Assembly: GCF_900108505.1 (NCBI RefSeq)
Contig: NZ_FNWU01000002.1
Coordinates: 124,001-188,000, forward strand
Origin: Halopenitus malekzadehii
GTDB taxonomy: Archaea; Halobacteriota; Halobacteria; Halobacteriales; Haloferacaceae
Direction of reading: 5' to 3'
DNA: 64,000 bases
Part shown: in pieces, positions 1 to 10,117 of the stretch
How positions within the stretch are numbered: the first letter of the stretch is position 1
Layout: every line of letters begins with the position of its first letter
Translations under genes and position numbers: made by a program
Notes under the pieces: model-generated
What the model saw: only the letters and a program-made list of their open reading frames with translations
Databases searched by the model: none
Told to the model about the DNA's origin: nothing

Positions 1-207
1 TTGACGACTACGGCGGCGCCGTCGTGGACGAGGAGCGGAAACGGTTCGAGACGTGAGACTCCTCGGTGCGTTCGGATCGGCCTTCCGATCATCCTCCCGA
101 TCGGTCCATCGATCGCTCCACCGATCGCTCCACCGATGGACCTCCTCCGGTCCGGAGTCGCTGCCGCGAGCCGGACACTTATCCGATCGGTCGCGGAACG
201 AAGGCGT

Positions 208-1155
208 ATGTCCGAACCAGACGTCGTCGTGCTTCGGCAGAAGCTCCACGGACAGGACGGGTCCGACTATGCCGAGGTCCTTCGGGACCGCCTCCCCGAT
301 CGGGAGATCGGCCATCCGGACACGCCCGCCGAGCAACGCGAACAGCTGCGAACGGCTCGCGTTGCGACCGGGTTCGAGCTCGACCGCGAAGCGATCGCGG
401 CCGCCGAGAACCTGGAGCTGTTCGCCGGGGTCTACGCCGGGACGGGCCACCTCGACCTCGAGGCGTTCGAGGACCACGGCGTCGCAGTCACGAACGCCTC
501 GGGCGTCCACGGGCCGAACATCGCCGAGTACGTGATCGGCAGTCTGATCGCACACGCGAGGCAGTTCCCGACGGCGTGGGACAACGCCGACCGCGGCGTC
601 TGGCAGGCGCAGCCGGTCCTCGAACTGCACGGATCGACGGTGGCGATCGTCGGTCTCGGCGCGATCGGTACGGCGATCGCCGAGCGGCTCGATGCCTTCG
701 GCGTTGACACCGTCGGCGTCCGGTATACGCCCGAAAAGGGCGGGCCAACCGACGAGGTGTACGGGTTCGAGGACGTCCACACCGCCGTCGCGGCGGCCGA
801 CCACCTGGTGCTTGCGTGTCCGCTCACCGAGACGACCGCGGAGCTCGTCGACGACGAGCTGTTGACGACGATGCCGACACACGGGATCCTCGTCAACATC
901 GCGCGTGGGAAGGTCGTCGAGACGGACGCCTTGCTCGAGTCGCTCCAGCACGGCGAGATCCGCGCCGCGGCGCTCGACGTGACCGACCCGGAGCCGCTCC
1001 CGAGCGACCATCCCCTCTGGGATCTCGACAACGTGACGATCACGCCCCACAACGCGGGCAACACGCCGAACTACTTCGACCGCTGTGCGGACCTCCTGAT
1101 CGAGAACCTCGATCGACTCGACGCGGGCGCGGATCTCACGAACCAGGTCGTCTAG
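208..1155 (+). CDS. D-isomer-specific 2-hydroxyacid dehydrogenase
   Basis: NAD(P)-dependent oxidoreductase of the D-2-hydroxyacid dehydrogenase family (2-oxoacid to D-2-hydroxyacid), cytoplasmic, 315 aa, the usual family size. The open frame runs back to base 1, but the ATG at 208 (MSEPDVVVLRQ) is chosen because the upstream part is Ser/Arg/Pro-rich and overlaps a 12-bp repeat (about 106-139, ccaccgatcgct). Rossmann motif GLGAIG is at residues 149-154, the substrate/NAD arginine is in NIARGK (about R233), and the catalytic histidine is in TPHNAG (H281), giving the family's Arg-Glu-His arrangement. Substrate cannot be told from sequence; phosphoglycerate dehydrogenase is less likely because no regulatory ACT domain follows. 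Confidence 0.9.
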   Translation: MSEPDVVVLRQKLHGQDGSDYAEVLRDRLPDREIGHPDTPAEQREQLRTARVATGFELDREAIAAAENLELFAGVYAGTGHLDLEAFEDHGVAVTNASGVHGPNIAEYVIGSLIAHARQFPTAWDNADRGVWQAQPVLELHGSTVAIVGLGAIGTAIAERLDAFGVDTVGVRYTPEKGGPTDEVYGFEDVHTAVAAADHLVLACPLTETTAELVDDELLTTMPTHGILVNIARGKVVETDALLESLQHGEIRAAALDVTDPEPLPSDHPLWDLDNVTITPHNAGNTPNYFDRCADLLIENLDRLDAGADLTNQVV

Positions 1156-1215
1156 GGCCACTCGCCAGACTGCTCCGGATCACCCACCAGACCGTCTCCG
1201 GATCAGTCCCACCAG

Positions 1216-1944
1216 CTAGGGGAACTCGCCGTCGACGACGGTGTTCTCAAGCGTGCCGACGCCCTCGTAGGTGATCGAGACCGTGTCGCCGGACTCGATC
1301 AGGCCGGGGTTCGCCGGACTGCCGAACGCGACGCAGTCGCCCGGTCGCAGCGTGAACCGCTCGGAGAGGTGGGCGACGATCTCGAAGGGATCGAACAGCA
1401 TCTGCGCCGTCGTCGCCGACTGGCGCCGTTCGCCGGAGACGATCGTCTCCATCTCGACGTCGGTCGGGTCGTCGAGGTCGGTCTCGATCCACGGACCCAG
1501 CGGCGCGGACCCGTCGAAGGCCTTTCGCGCCGTCCGTCCGACCTGGTCGAGCGCGTCGACGTCGTTGAGGATCGTGTAGCCACGGACGACGTCGGGGACG
1601 TCGGCAGGATCGAGGCCACGACACCGCCGGCCGATGACCGCGACGAGCTCGCCGGCATAGGTGAGTTCGTCCGTCCACGCGGGCTCGGGGATCGCCTCAC
1701 CGTGGGCGATCAGGCTCGTCGGCGGCTTGATGAAGAAATCCGGCGCCGCCGGCCGCTCGTAGTCCATCTGGTCGATCGTCTCCGCGTAGTTTCGGCCCAC
1801 ACAATAGAGGGCCGTTGGATCACACGGCGGGAGCAGTCGTCCGTCGACGCCGACCTCGTAGGTCCCGTCGGCGGCGTGTATCGTCCCGTTCTCGTACCGT
1901 CCCGAAACCGGTCCCTCCGGCGTGAGAATGCGTGCCTGGCGCAT
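1216..1944 (-). CDS. Fumarylacetoacetate hydrolase (FAH) family protein
   Basis: 242-aa member of the FAH/2-hydroxyhepta-2,4-diene-1,7-dioate isomerase superfamily, metal-dependent enzymes that hydrolyse, decarboxylate or isomerise beta-dicarbonyl compounds. Family motifs seen are YCVGRNYAETID near the N-terminus, FFIKPPTSL, the metal-binding acidic stretch DELTYAGELVAVIG, and FDGSAPLGPW followed by RPGDCVAFGSPANPG at the C-terminus. It converges on the preceding dehydrogenase with about 60 bp between the stops, so the two are separate units. The exact substrate is unknown; in such single-domain archaeal proteins oxaloacetate or acylpyruvate chemistry is possible (inference). Confidence 0.88.
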   Translation of the reverse strand: MRQARILTPEGPVSGRYENGTIHAADGTYEVGVDGRLLPPCDPTALYCVGRNYAETIDQMDYERPAAPDFFIKPPTSLIAHGEAIPEPAWTDELTYAGELVAVIGRRCRGLDPADVPDVVRGYTILNDVDALDQVGRTARKAFDGSAPLGPWIETDLDDPTDVEMETIVSGERRQSATTAQMLFDPFEIVAHLSERFTLRPGDCVAFGSPANPGLIESGDTVSITYEGVGTLENTVVDGEFP

Positions 1945-2093
1945 ACCGAACCTCGTGCAGATCGGTATTTAAACGCGACGAGCGAGGACACTCCCCGTCG
2001 ATCGAGGCCATCGTGTTCCTCCCGCGACGTTCTTCGGGACGATCGACGGCCTGCGGGAGGTTCGCTTCCCCTCCGGTTACGGCACGGAGGACG

Positions 2094-3425
2094 TCATTTA
2101 TCCGCGAGTCGGCCGGGCGTCCACTCGCCGTCGAAGGCCTCGTGAGTGAACGGCGTGGCGTCTTCACCCGCGTAGGTGGCCACGAGCTGGCCGTCGCCCT
2201 CGAGGTAGTACTTGTAGGTCGTCAATCCCGCCAGCCCGACCGGGCCACGAGCGTGGATCTTCCCCGTCGAGATGCCGACCTCCGCGCCGAGACCGTAGCG
2301 ATAGCCGTCGGCAAAGCGCGTCGAGGCGTTGTGGAAGACGCTCGCGGCGTCGATGCCGGTCATAAACAGCTCGGCGGTCTCGGCGTCTTCGGCGACGATC
2401 GACTCGGTGTGCTTCGAGCCGTGGGCGTTGACGTGTTCGACGGCCTCGTACACGTCCGAGACGATCTTGATCGACAGTTCGAGGTCCCCGTACTCGCTGT
2501 CCCAATCGTCGTCGGTCGCTTCGCCCACGTCGACGATTTCGCGAGTCACCTCGTCCCCGCGGAGCTCGACGCCGGCAGCCTCGTAGCGCTCGACCATAGG
2601 CGGTAGGAACGTCTCGGCGATGCGTTCGTTGACCAGCAGCGTCTCGACGGCGTTGCAGACTGCCGGATACTGGACCTTGGCGTCGAAGGCGATCTCCTCG
2701 GCCTGTTCGAGATCGGCGCTCTCGTCGACGTAGACGTGGCAAACCCCTTCCGTATGACCCAGTACGGGAATTTGGGTGTTGTTCTGGATGTAGGAGACGA
2801 ACTCCGAGGAGCCACGGGGCATCAGCAGATCCACTTCGTCGTCCATCTCCAGCAGGCGGTCGACCTCCTCGTGCGCTTCGATGAGCTGGACCCAGCCGTC
2901 GGGCAGCTCGGCGGTCGCCTCGCGGATGATCTCATAGAGGACGCGGTTGGACTCGCTCGCTTCACTGCCGCCTTTGAGGATGACGGCGTTGCCGGATTTG
3001 AGTGCGAGGGCAGCGATCTGGACCAGTGCGTCCGGCCGCGACTCAAAGATGGTGCCGACGACGCCGATCGGGACGGCGACCTTGTACAGTTCGAGATCCT
3101 CGTCCAGTTCCCGGGCCTCCAGCGTCTCGCCGAGCGGATCGTCCTGTTCCGCGACGCTCTCGACCATCTCGGCGATGCTCTCCAGTTTCGCGTCGTCGAG
3201 TTTCAGCCGGTCGACGAGCGCCTGGGTGTACTCGCCCCGTTTGAGCATGGCCTCCGCCTCCTCCACGTCGATCGCGTTGGCCTCGCGGATCTCCGTCTCG
3301 TGGCCGCGGATGGCGTCAGCGATCGATTCGAGCGCCGCGTTGCGCGTCGCTTCGTCAACGTTTGCCAACTGCAGCGCGGCGTGCTGTGCGTCGGTCACCT
3401 GGGATTCCGTGTCGTACTCAGTCAT
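2094..3425 (-). CDS. proA: Glutamate-5-semialdehyde dehydrogenase (ProA)
   Basis: Reduces gamma-glutamyl phosphate to glutamate-5-semialdehyde with NADPH, the second step of proline synthesis. 443 aa, aldehyde dehydrogenase fold. Seen: the cofactor region [43 protein letters not shown], and the catalytic cysteine in the context [14 protein letters not shown] around residue 257. It is the third gene of a proC-proB-proA operon on the minus strand; its start (3425) lies 8 bases inside the end of proB, which implies translational coupling. ProA and ProB act as a complex that protects the labile acyl phosphate. Confidence 0.96.
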   Translation of the reverse strand: MTEYDTESQVTDAQHAALQLANVDEATRNAALESIADAIRGHETEIREANAIDVEEAEAMLKRGEYTQALVDRLKLDDAKLESIAEMVESVAEQDDPLGETLEARELDEDLELYKVAVPIGVVGTIFESRPDALVQIAALALKSGNAVILKGGSEASESNRVLYEIIREATAELPDGWVQLIEAHEEVDRLLEMDDEVDLLMPRGSSEFVSYIQNNTQIPVLGHTEGVCHVYVDESADLEQAEEIAFDAKVQYPAVCNAVETLLVNERIAETFLPPMVERYEAAGVELRGDEVTREIVDVGEATDDDWDSEYGDLELSIKIVSDVYEAVEHVNAHGSKHTESIVAEDAETAELFMTGIDAASVFHNASTRFADGYRYGLGAEVGISTGKIHARGPVGLAGLTTYKYYLEGDGQLVATYAGEDATPFTHEAFDGEWTPGRLADK

Positions 3426-4266
3426 CTGTGGCTCCGGTTATCGGGATGAATAGCGTTCCCACCGGTTTGGCAGTAGCGATCCGTTCCAGCACGTCCCGGT
3501 CCGCCGAGTTCGCGATGATCGCGGGCGTGCCGTGCTCGCTCACGTCGCGTGCGCCCTCGACTTTGGTCAGGATGCCGCCGAATTCGTCGGTCGTGCTGTC
3601 GTCGACGAACGACTGGACGGCGTCGTAGTTCGTGCCGACTGCCTCGATCAGTTCCGCATCGTCGTCGTCCTTCGGATTGCCGGTGTAGACGCCACCGACG
3701 TCGGTCAGGGTCACCAGCAGATCGACGTCGACGCCGATAGCGACCGATGCCGAGAGCATATCGTTGTCGCCGATCTGGATCTCCTCGGTCGCGATCGCGT
3801 CATTCTCGTTGATGATCGGTACGATTCCCCAGTCGAACAGCGTCTCGATGGTGTTACGAACGTTCGTGAACCGCTCGGGGTTGGCCAGATCGTGCTCGGT
3901 CAGTAGAATCTGTGCGACCGTCTGGTCGTAGCGGTCGAAACTCTGTGTGTAGTGGCGCATCAGGTGGCTCTGTCCGACGGTCGACAGCGCCTGGCTCTCC
4001 TCGACCGTCTCGGTCACCTCGTCGATCAGCCCTTTGCCGGCACCGACTGCGCCGGACGAAACCAACAGGACGTCCTTCCCACGCTCCCGGAGGGCCATGA
4101 TGTCGCTGACGAGTTTGTCGAGTTTCACGCGATCGAGTCGGGAGTCCGCGTCAGTCAGGGAGTTCGTCCCCGCCTTAACGATCACACGCTGGGCGGCGGC
4201 GGCCTGATCGCGTGCCTGCTCGACGGTCTCTTCGTCGATGGGCTCGATCACCGACTGATCACTCAT
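3418..4266 (-). CDS. proB: Glutamate 5-kinase (ProB), without PUA domain
   Basis: Phosphorylates glutamate to gamma-glutamyl phosphate, the first and normally feedback-controlled step of proline synthesis. 282 aa from ATG 4266 ([11 protein letters not shown]). The longer open frame to 4497 is the antisense-rich shadow of proC and is rejected. Amino-acid kinase fold motifs: [12 protein letters not shown] at the N-terminus, [37 protein letters not shown] and [15 protein letters not shown]. It lacks the C-terminal PUA domain of E. coli ProB, as expected for a short form. Overlaps proC by 8 bases upstream and proA by 8 bases downstream. Confidence 0.95.
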   Translation of the reverse strand: MSDQSVIEPIDEETVEQARDQAAAAQRVIVKAGTNSLTDADSRLDRVKLDKLVSDIMALRERGKDVLLVSSGAVGAGKGLIDEVTETVEESQALSTVGQSHLMRHYTQSFDRYDQTVAQILLTEHDLANPERFTNVRNTIETLFDWGIVPIINENDAIATEEIQIGDNDMLSASVAIGVDVDLLVTLTDVGGVYTGNPKDDDDAELIEAVGTNYDAVQSFVDDSTTDEFGGILTKVEGARDVSEHGTPAIIANSADRDVLERIATAKPVGTLFIPITGATDD

Positions 4267-5035
4267 CGCCGAACTCCTCGGCGAGTTCGCGGGACCGCTT
4301 CTCGGCCGCTTCGACGGCGTCGACGACCGCCGCATCGGCATCGCTGTCCCAGAGCACCTCCATCCCCTCGATGGTCGTCCCGTTGGGCGAGCAGACGGCG
4401 TCGATGAGCTCCGAGACGCTGCGATCGTCCCGGAGGACCGTCTCGGCCGCGCCTTTGAACGTCTGGGCGGCCAGCGTCTCGGCCTGCTCGGGATCAAGGC
4501 CGCCGTTGACGCCGGCCTCCTTCATGGCGTCGATGAGGTAGAAGACGAAGGCCGGGCCGCTGCCGTTGACTGCCGTCGCCACGTCCATCAGCTCCTCGTC
4601 TATCTCGACGAACTCGCCGACTGCATCGAGCAGGTCCCGGACGTCGTCGTCGATCCCCTCGTGGGTGGCTGCGGCGGCCATATCGCCGGTCTCCGCCGCC
4701 AGGTTCGGCATAATCCGGACGACCGTCGCGTCCGTCTCGCCGGCGACGAACGACCGCGGGACGCCCGCCGCGATGGTGACGAGCGACTGGTCCGGCCGGA
4801 GATCGAGATCCGAGAGCACTGCGGAGACTGCCTTCGGTTTGACCGCCAGAACGACGATCTCGGCCTCCCGGGCCGCGTCGATGTCGTCGGTCGTCCTGTC
4901 CGCGTCGTCGGCGACTGACGCCAGCGCCTCGGGATCGAGGTCGATAGCTGTCACTTCGTAGGCTCCGGTCCGGGTGAGTCCCTTCACGAACGCTCCACCC
5001 ATATTCCCGCAGCCGATAACGCTCACGTGTATCAT
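4259..5035 (-). CDS. proC: Pyrroline-5-carboxylate reductase (ProC)
   Basis: Last step of proline synthesis: NAD(P)H-dependent reduction of pyrroline-5-carboxylate. 258 aa from ATG 5035 ([14 protein letters not shown]). An in-frame start at 5071 would add 12 residues that do not match the family. N-terminal Rossmann motif GCGNMGGAF, then VKPK (about residue 70), ITIAAGVP-like [25 protein letters not shown], and the C-terminal signature region [25 protein letters not shown] with [10 protein letters not shown] and [11 protein letters not shown], which are typical of the dimerisation domain. First gene of the proC-proB-proA operon. Confidence 0.96.
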   Translation of the reverse strand: MIHVSVIGCGNMGGAFVKGLTRTGAYEVTAIDLDPEALASVADDADRTTDDIDAAREAEIVVLAVKPKAVSAVLSDLDLRPDQSLVTIAAGVPRSFVAGETDATVVRIMPNLAAETGDMAAAATHEGIDDDVRDLLDAVGEFVEIDEELMDVATAVNGSGPAFVFYLIDAMKEAGVNGGLDPEQAETLAAQTFKGAAETVLRDDRSVSELIDAVCSPNGTTIEGMEVLWDSDADAAVVDAVEAAEKRSRELAEEFGDE

Positions 5036-5129
5036 CCTATTTAGACAGAGGGGGATTGAGGTACATACCAACTACGGCTTCGTTCGAGCGACGGCCTGTC
5101 GGGGGCGCCCTTCGTTCCACTACGGAGAA

Positions 5130-5159
5130 ACTCCCATCGTATCTTCGGCTACGATGAGT
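5130..5159. terminator. Hairpin between the helicase and proC genes
   Basis: The arms actcccatcgta (5130-5141) and tacgatgagt (5150-5159) pair with a two-base bulge around a tcttcggc loop. It lies 65-95 bp past the stop of the helicase gene and about 95 bp before proC, all on the minus strand. It could end the helicase operon or sit in a proC leader. There is no clear oligo-T run, so confidence is low. Confidence 0.3.
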
Positions 5160-5223
5160 TACTATCGCCGTATCTGGTTTATGGCGGTCCTCGATCCTCG
5201 CCGCCAATCGATCGTGTGGCCGA

Positions 5224-8200
5224 CTACCGATCGAGTCTGGAGAGTCGGTGCTCGACGACCGACGGGGGCCAGGGTGAGGTGATCGTCTCGCGCTCGCGGC
5301 CGAACGTTTCGACCGATCGATGGACCCCTCGCCCGCTCGACTGCCGTTCGAAGAGGAAGGCGTACGTCGCGACCTGCAGCTCGTACCGTTTGCGCGTGTC
5401 GGAAGTCAGCGCCGCCAGCGAGATCTTCAGATCGGCCACGTGTCGTTCCCCGGCCGGCGTCTCGACGACGACGTCCGCGGTCCCGTGGATCTCGACCTCA
5501 ACGTCGCCGATCGTGGCGAGTCCGTCGACCGGCTGCTCGACCCTGACCGTCTCGGCGTCCCCGATCAGGGCCCAGAGATCGGACGCCACGAAATCGTCGA
5601 GCACCGCCCGATCGAGGAACCCGAACAGGGCATCGCGCTCGTCCGCGCCGACGTGCGGTGCCGTCTCGGTGAGCGTCTCGTCGAATATCTCCCGCACGAT
5701 CGCGTCCCGTTCCCGGATCGTCGTGCCGGAGACGCTTCGATCGATGAGCGTCGTCAACACGTCGTGCAGACACCTGCCGACGTCGCCCGGGCCGAGTCGA
5801 TCGAACGGGAGCGGATGGTCAGCCGGAACGTCGTTCGCCGCCGTGTGCAGGGCGTTGCCGAGCAGATGGGGAATCACGTACTCGTCGGGGCGTTCGGTCA
5901 GCGGATGGAGGGTGCTCGGGCGGAGGAACCGCGGCAGCCACGGCTCCAACGTCGCGGTTCGGGGCGGCGTCACGGCGACATCGGCGTCGGCTCGCGTCGG
6001 CGTTCCGTCCGGCGTCCACCGAGCGCCCAGCGCGACGTCGTTGACGCCGATGTCGATCGGAGCCGTTCCACTCGCGGAGTCAAGCGTATACGTCCCGGTC
6101 CGTTCCGTGGAGAACCCGAGCTGCTGCCGGATCGTGTCGAGCCACCGGTCGCGTGGTCGAGGGTCGTACGGCACCGTTCCTGGAAGCGGTACGACGAGGT
6201 GATCTCTGGTGCGCGTGAGGGCGACGTACAGCAATCGCCACTCCTCGGCGCGGTCGTTCGCGGCGACCCGCCGAAGTCGATCGGGCCCGACGAGCAGGTC
6301 GGCGCCGGCTTCGTTGATTGAGACGTCAACGACGTCATCCCGCCAGCGTGCCGTCATCCACCGCAGACCGACGTCCGGGTCCCGGGTGTCGGACGGGTCG
6401 TAGATGCCGTTTCGGTACCCCGGCAGCGACACGTCGATCGAGACGTCGACGTTCGTCGGCGGGGCAAGGGCTGCACGCGTTCCCTGCGTCACGGATCGGT
6501 TCGATCGGACGCCGTTCCGACTGATCTCGAACCCGGGATTGGCGAGCACGACGACGTCGGCTTCGTCGCCTTTCGCGTCGTGGATCGTGCGGAATTCGAC
6601 GTCGTGATCGGCGCCGGTAACGCTCGGCTGGGACGGGCCGAGACGCGGGCTGTCGCGGAAGGGATCGACGAGATCCGTGAGCTCCCGGGGCGGGAGGTGG
6701 TCGTCCGCCTCCCACTGCGCGATCGTCGCCGTGAGGGCGTCGAGGTTCGCAACCCGTTGTGCGGCGTCACGATCGGGGGCCAGATCGGCCGGGTCCGCCC
6801 GGAGTCCCAGCGCCTCGATGACGTCCTCCACGTACGTCGATGCCGGCCGGGAGAGGACGGCGTCACGACGACGTCGAAGCGTCGCAAGCCCCTCGAGAAG
6901 GTGTCCCTGTGCCGTCGAGAGATCGCACGCATCGAGCACGTGGCCGAGGGCGCCGTCGTGGGCGTCGACGGCATCAGCAAGCGTCCGGTCATCGATCGGG
7001 TCCTCGGTGAGGAGACGGCGCGTCCGTGCCGGATCTGCAGGCGCGATCAGCCACTCACAGACGGCGAGCACCGCGTCGACGGCGTCACACGCGAACAGGT
7101 TCCGGCTCGCGTTCCGCACGCGGAGCCCCGCCTCGGCGAACGCCTCCTCGTACGCCTCCATCCTCGACGACCACCTGAACAGCACGTCGATGTCGAGCGG
7201 CTCGCCGTCGCCGTCCGTGAACGTGCCGTCGCCGAGCCCCTTCGAGACCAGCGTCGCGACCGCCTCGGCCTCGCCGCGCCCCTCGACCGGGCGACACCAC
7301 GTGTACGAGTCCGGATCCGAATGCATCGGATCGAACGCCGCGATGTGAACGTTGGTCCCGGCGGTCGGCTCCCGGAACGCGTCGAGTCCGGGATACGTCA
7401 CGTCCAGATCGCCGATATCTCCGCGATCCGGATCCGTGAGCACCGGGTCGGCGATCGCGGAGATCGCGGCGGCGACGTCGGGACGACATCGGTACGTCGT
7501 CGTCGCCGTCCAGTGTTCGTGCGTGTCCCACTCGACCCCGAGATATCGGCCGTCCCGGATCGCGGACTCGAACAGCTCGGGGTCGGCGTTTCGCCACCGG
7601 TAGATGCTCTGCAGCAGGTCGCCCGAACAGAACACCCGCGTCTCCGTCGTCACGAGATGTGCAAGCGCCGCGTGCTGGATCGCGGACACGTCCTGTGCCT
7701 CGTCGATGATTAGGCTCCGCATCCGCGTTCGGTACCGCTCGCGAACCCGGACCCGATTCTCGTCGTTCTCATCCCCGATCCGTCCCTCGAAGTACGCGTC
7801 GATCAGGGCGGCCACGTCCGTATGCGACACCACACCTCGATCGCGGATGGCGTCCCGGTATGCCTCACGGTACCCCGACAGCACGGCACAGAAGTCGTCG
7901 ACACGGTCGACCCACTCCTCGTGAAGCCGTGCGTCGGCGGCGACGACGTGCCGGCGATCCGCGTCCGTTGGTGCCGCATCGCCAGCACCCTCATCGACGC
8001 CATCCATGTCCGCATCTGGATCTACATCTGGATCTACATCTGAACCTACATCGACATCGCCGCCGACGAATCGGCGGATCGCGTCGAGAACGTCGTCACC
8101 CGACGCCGGCTGCCCTCCGGGATACACGCTCTCGATCGTCCGTTCCAACTCCCGTCGTACGTCGGCGGTGGAGAGCCGCCTGTCCCGACAGTACGCGACG

Positions 8201-8781
8201 GCGGTTTCCAGCAGGTCGGCAACGCCGTCTCGGTATTCCTCGTCCGGATACGCCGCCTCCAGCCTGGAGAGGCGGTCCGTAAGCGCCGGATCGCGCCGGA
8301 CCGTCTCATAACACGCGGTGTGCACCCGTCGCAATCGGGCCTCGGATCCGACTGCCGGCATCCCCTCGAAGCCGACGTCGTGGGCGATCTCCTCGAAAAC
8401 GGTCCGCAGGACGCCGTCGATCGTTCCGGCGAAGGAGGCTCGTTGCACCCGTTGCGCCAGGTACTCGAGTTCGCGATCCGAGATCCGGTCGGCGGCCGGG
8501 ACGAGCTCGTGGTCGACGATCGTCCGGAGGCGATCGCGGATCGCCGGGACGATGTCGGCCGCCTCCCCACGGGTGAAGGACACGACCGCGACGTGCTGTT
8601 CGGGCGTGCGATCCCCGTTCACGTACCGGGTGAGAAGCTCCTCAGCGGCGAGGTGATACGCGACGACGGATTTGCCCGACCCGGGAACGCAATCGAGCGT
8701 GAAGAGACCTGCATCGTGGGCGACGTACGCGTCCCGGATCGCGCGCTGTGCGCCCCGCAGTCGGATCGGCTCGTCGGTCAT
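5224..8781 (-). CDS. UvrD/AddA-like helicase with C-terminal PD-(D/E)XK nuclease
   Basis: 1185-aa superfamily 1A helicase fused to a RecB-type nuclease. Motif I CVPGSGKSVVAYH is near residues 30-40, motif II LIIDEAQDVSAIQHA, motif III GDLLQSIYRWRNA, motif V region EFRTIHDAKGDEADVVVLANPG, and motif VI LLYVALTRTRDHLVVP. The last 250 residues hold a nuclease: GTADVVVETPAGERHVADLKIS (the Asp and Asp-x-Lys pair) followed by YELQVATYAFLFE, the QxxxY motif. An acidic Asp-Pro/Asp-Val repeat linker sits near residue 250. The start at 8781 (MTDEPIRLRG) leaves 25 bp after the previous gene; an in-frame start at 8829 would overlap it. It is the last gene of an operon with two AddB-like genes, suggesting double-strand-break end processing. 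Confidence 0.88.
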   Translation of the reverse strand: MTDEPIRLRGAQRAIRDAYVAHDAGLFTLDCVPGSGKSVVAYHLAAEELLTRYVNGDRTPEQHVAVVSFTRGEAADIVPAIRDRLRTIVDHELVPAADRISDRELEYLAQRVQRASFAGTIDGVLRTVFEEIAHDVGFEGMPAVGSEARLRRVHTACYETVRRDPALTDRLSRLEAAYPDEEYRDGVADLLETAVAYCRDRRLSTADVRRELERTIESVYPGGQPASGDDVLDAIRRFVGGDVDVGSDVDPDVDPDADMDGVDEGAGDAAPTDADRRHVVAADARLHEEWVDRVDDFCAVLSGYREAYRDAIRDRGVVSHTDVAALIDAYFEGRIGDENDENRVRVRERYRTRMRSLIIDEAQDVSAIQHAALAHLVTTETRVFCSGDLLQSIYRWRNADPELFESAIRDGRYLGVEWDTHEHWTATTTYRCRPDVAAAISAIADPVLTDPDRGDIGDLDVTYPGLDAFREPTAGTNVHIAAFDPMHSDPDSYTWCRPVEGRGEAEAVATLVSKGLGDGTFTDGDGEPLDIDVLFRWSSRMEAYEEAFAEAGLRVRNASRNLFACDAVDAVLAVCEWLIAPADPARTRRLLTEDPIDDRTLADAVDAHDGALGHVLDACDLSTAQGHLLEGLATLRRRRDAVLSRPASTYVEDVIEALGLRADPADLAPDRDAAQRVANLDALTATIAQWEADDHLPPRELTDLVDPFRDSPRLGPSQPSVTGADHDVEFRTIHDAKGDEADVVVLANPGFEISRNGVRSNRSVTQGTRAALAPPTNVDVSIDVSLPGYRNGIYDPSDTRDPDVGLRWMTARWRDDVVDVSINEAGADLLVGPDRLRRVAANDRAEEWRLLYVALTRTRDHLVVPLPGTVPYDPRPRDRWLDTIRQQLGFSTERTGTYTLDSASGTAPIDIGVNDVALGARWTPDGTPTRADADVAVTPPRTATLEPWLPRFLRPSTLHPLTERPDEYVIPHLLGNALHTAANDVPADHPLPFDRLGPGDVGRCLHDVLTTLIDRSVSGTTIRERDAIVREIFDETLTETAPHVGADERDALFGFLDRAVLDDFVASDLWALIGDAETVRVEQPVDGLATIGDVEVEIHGTADVVVETPAGERHVADLKISLAALTSDTRKRYELQVATYAFLFERQSSGRGVHRSVETFGRERETITSPWPPSVVEHRLSRLDR
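8010..8056. repeat. 12-bp in-frame tandem repeat inside the helicase gene
   Basis: The unit tggatctacatc (and the variant tgaacctacatc) is repeated about three times. Because 12 is a multiple of three, it encodes an Asp-Val-Asp-Pro linker without shifting the frame; the repeat sits between helicase motifs and probably varies in length among strains. Confidence 0.7.
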
Positions 8782-8806
8782 CGATCGCCTCCACTTCGGG
8801 TCACGG

Positions 8807-10117
8807 TCATCGATCGCCTCCGTCCTCACGACGACCCTCGGCCGTCGCTCCTCGATCCTCGACGATCTCTCGGAGCGGCTCCGGAAGCCTTCGATCCGGA
8901 CTCACCAGTCGATGCAGTGCGTCGTCGTCGACCGCGGTCGGGTCGAGCTGGTCGAGGAGCGGCGACCGGCGGCGCGGGTCGCCGTCCATCGTCTCGGTGT
9001 GTCGCGTCAGGACCAGCCCGCGGCCGGCTGCCCGGCAGGCGTCGTCGAACTGGTCGCGGTCGCGCCCGTCCGTCCACGCGGTTCGCGGGGCGAGCGTGCT
9101 CGTGCCCTCGGCGCCCGCGAGAACCGCCTCCTGTAGCTCCGGCGGGATCGGGCTCTCGCTCGTCCGCGGCCACTCGCCGTCGACGAGGCCGACCACGACC
9201 ACGTACGGGACGTCGAGCAGCCAGACGTCGTTCGCCTCGAGCACGTCGACGGCACGTGCGTTCGAGTGTTCGCGGCGTCCGGGACGCTGCGTGGCGATCA
9301 GCCGGGCGAGGTCCGCGACGTCATCCCACGACTGCGTGAGCGTTCCCTCCGCGATCCGGTCCGCGTATTTATACGGGAGCTGCCGAACGAGTGCTTCGAG
9401 GCGGACCACGGCACGGGCATCACGCTCCGTCTCGATGAGTGCCGGTGAATCACGCGCCTTCGTGGCGGGAAGCCCCGCCCGCTCGTAGGCGTCGACGACG
9501 TCGCCGAACACGGCCCCGACGGCGTCCGGCGACGGGGCCGGACGCGACCGCATCCACTCGACGTACGTCCGGATCCGGTCGTCGACGGAGGGCGTCTCCG
9601 AGAGCGTCTCGGCCCACTCGTCGATCGTCCGCCGGTCCGCCGGAAGCGCCACGAGCCCGTTCCGGATCGTCCGCGGGTCGAGCGGCCACGCCGTGCTCGA
9701 GTCGGCCCGGATCTCGTCCGAGTCCGCGGCCGAAGCCGGGTGGGAGATGTCCGGCGGACACCATCCGTGTTCGAGCGGGCGGCAGAGCGCCTCCGCGTCG
9801 AGGTCGGTTGCGGCGAGGACCTTACACACGGCTTCGAGGAGTGCGAACGGCGTGGTTCGAGTCACACGCAGCTGCGTCCAGAAGACCGGTGTGGCGCCGT
9901 ACTGTACCGCGGCGCGGTACAGCGGTTCCTCGTACTCGTCGAGATCGCGTGCGACGACGGCGACGTCACGCACGCCGACACCCGCACCCCGGAGGGCGGC
10001 CACGGTGGCCATCGCGCTTCGGGCTTCCGCCCTTCGCGTCGTTGTCACCAACTCCACGGCGGGGACGTCGGCGCCGGGAAGCGGGTCCGCGAGCGCGAGG
10101 CGATCGGCCGACGTCAC
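8807..10117 (-). CDS. AddB/RecC-like protein, C-terminal part (second of two genes)
   Basis: 436 aa starting at GTG 10117, which overlaps the stop of the upstream gene by 4 bases (GTGA). The sequence resembles the second half of AddB/RecC-type inactivated helicases: VELVTTTRRAEARSAM, then VRDVAVVARDLDEYE, a mid-region TPFALLEAV, and the late motif VWLLDVPYVVVVGLVDGEWPR followed by GLVLTRHTETMDGD. I see no Walker A and no PD-(D/E)XK nuclease or iron-sulphur cysteine set at its end, unlike bacterial AddB. It lies between the AddB N-terminal-like gene and the helicase-nuclease gene, so all three probably form one complex. The family call rests on motif resemblance. Confidence 0.6.
   Translation of the reverse strand: MTSADRLALADPLPGADVPAVELVTTTRRAEARSAMATVAALRGAGVGVRDVAVVARDLDEYEEPLYRAAVQYGATPVFWTQLRVTRTTPFALLEAVCKVLAATDLDAEALCRPLEHGWCPPDISHPASAADSDEIRADSSTAWPLDPRTIRNGLVALPADRRTIDEWAETLSETPSVDDRIRTYVEWMRSRPAPSPDAVGAVFGDVVDAYERAGLPATKARDSPALIETERDARAVVRLEALVRQLPYKYADRIAEGTLTQSWDDVADLARLIATQRPGRREHSNARAVDVLEANDVWLLDVPYVVVVGLVDGEWPRTSESPIPPELQEAVLAGAEGTSTLAPRTAWTDGRDRDQFDDACRAAGRGLVLTRHTETMDGDPRRRSPLLDQLDPTAVDDDALHRLVSPDRRLPEPLREIVEDRGATAEGRREDGGDR

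Noticed and set aside
1-207. N-terminal extension of the first dehydrogenase
   Set aside because: Translation is Ser/Arg/Pro-rich and runs through a 12-bp repeat; ATG 208 matches the family start.
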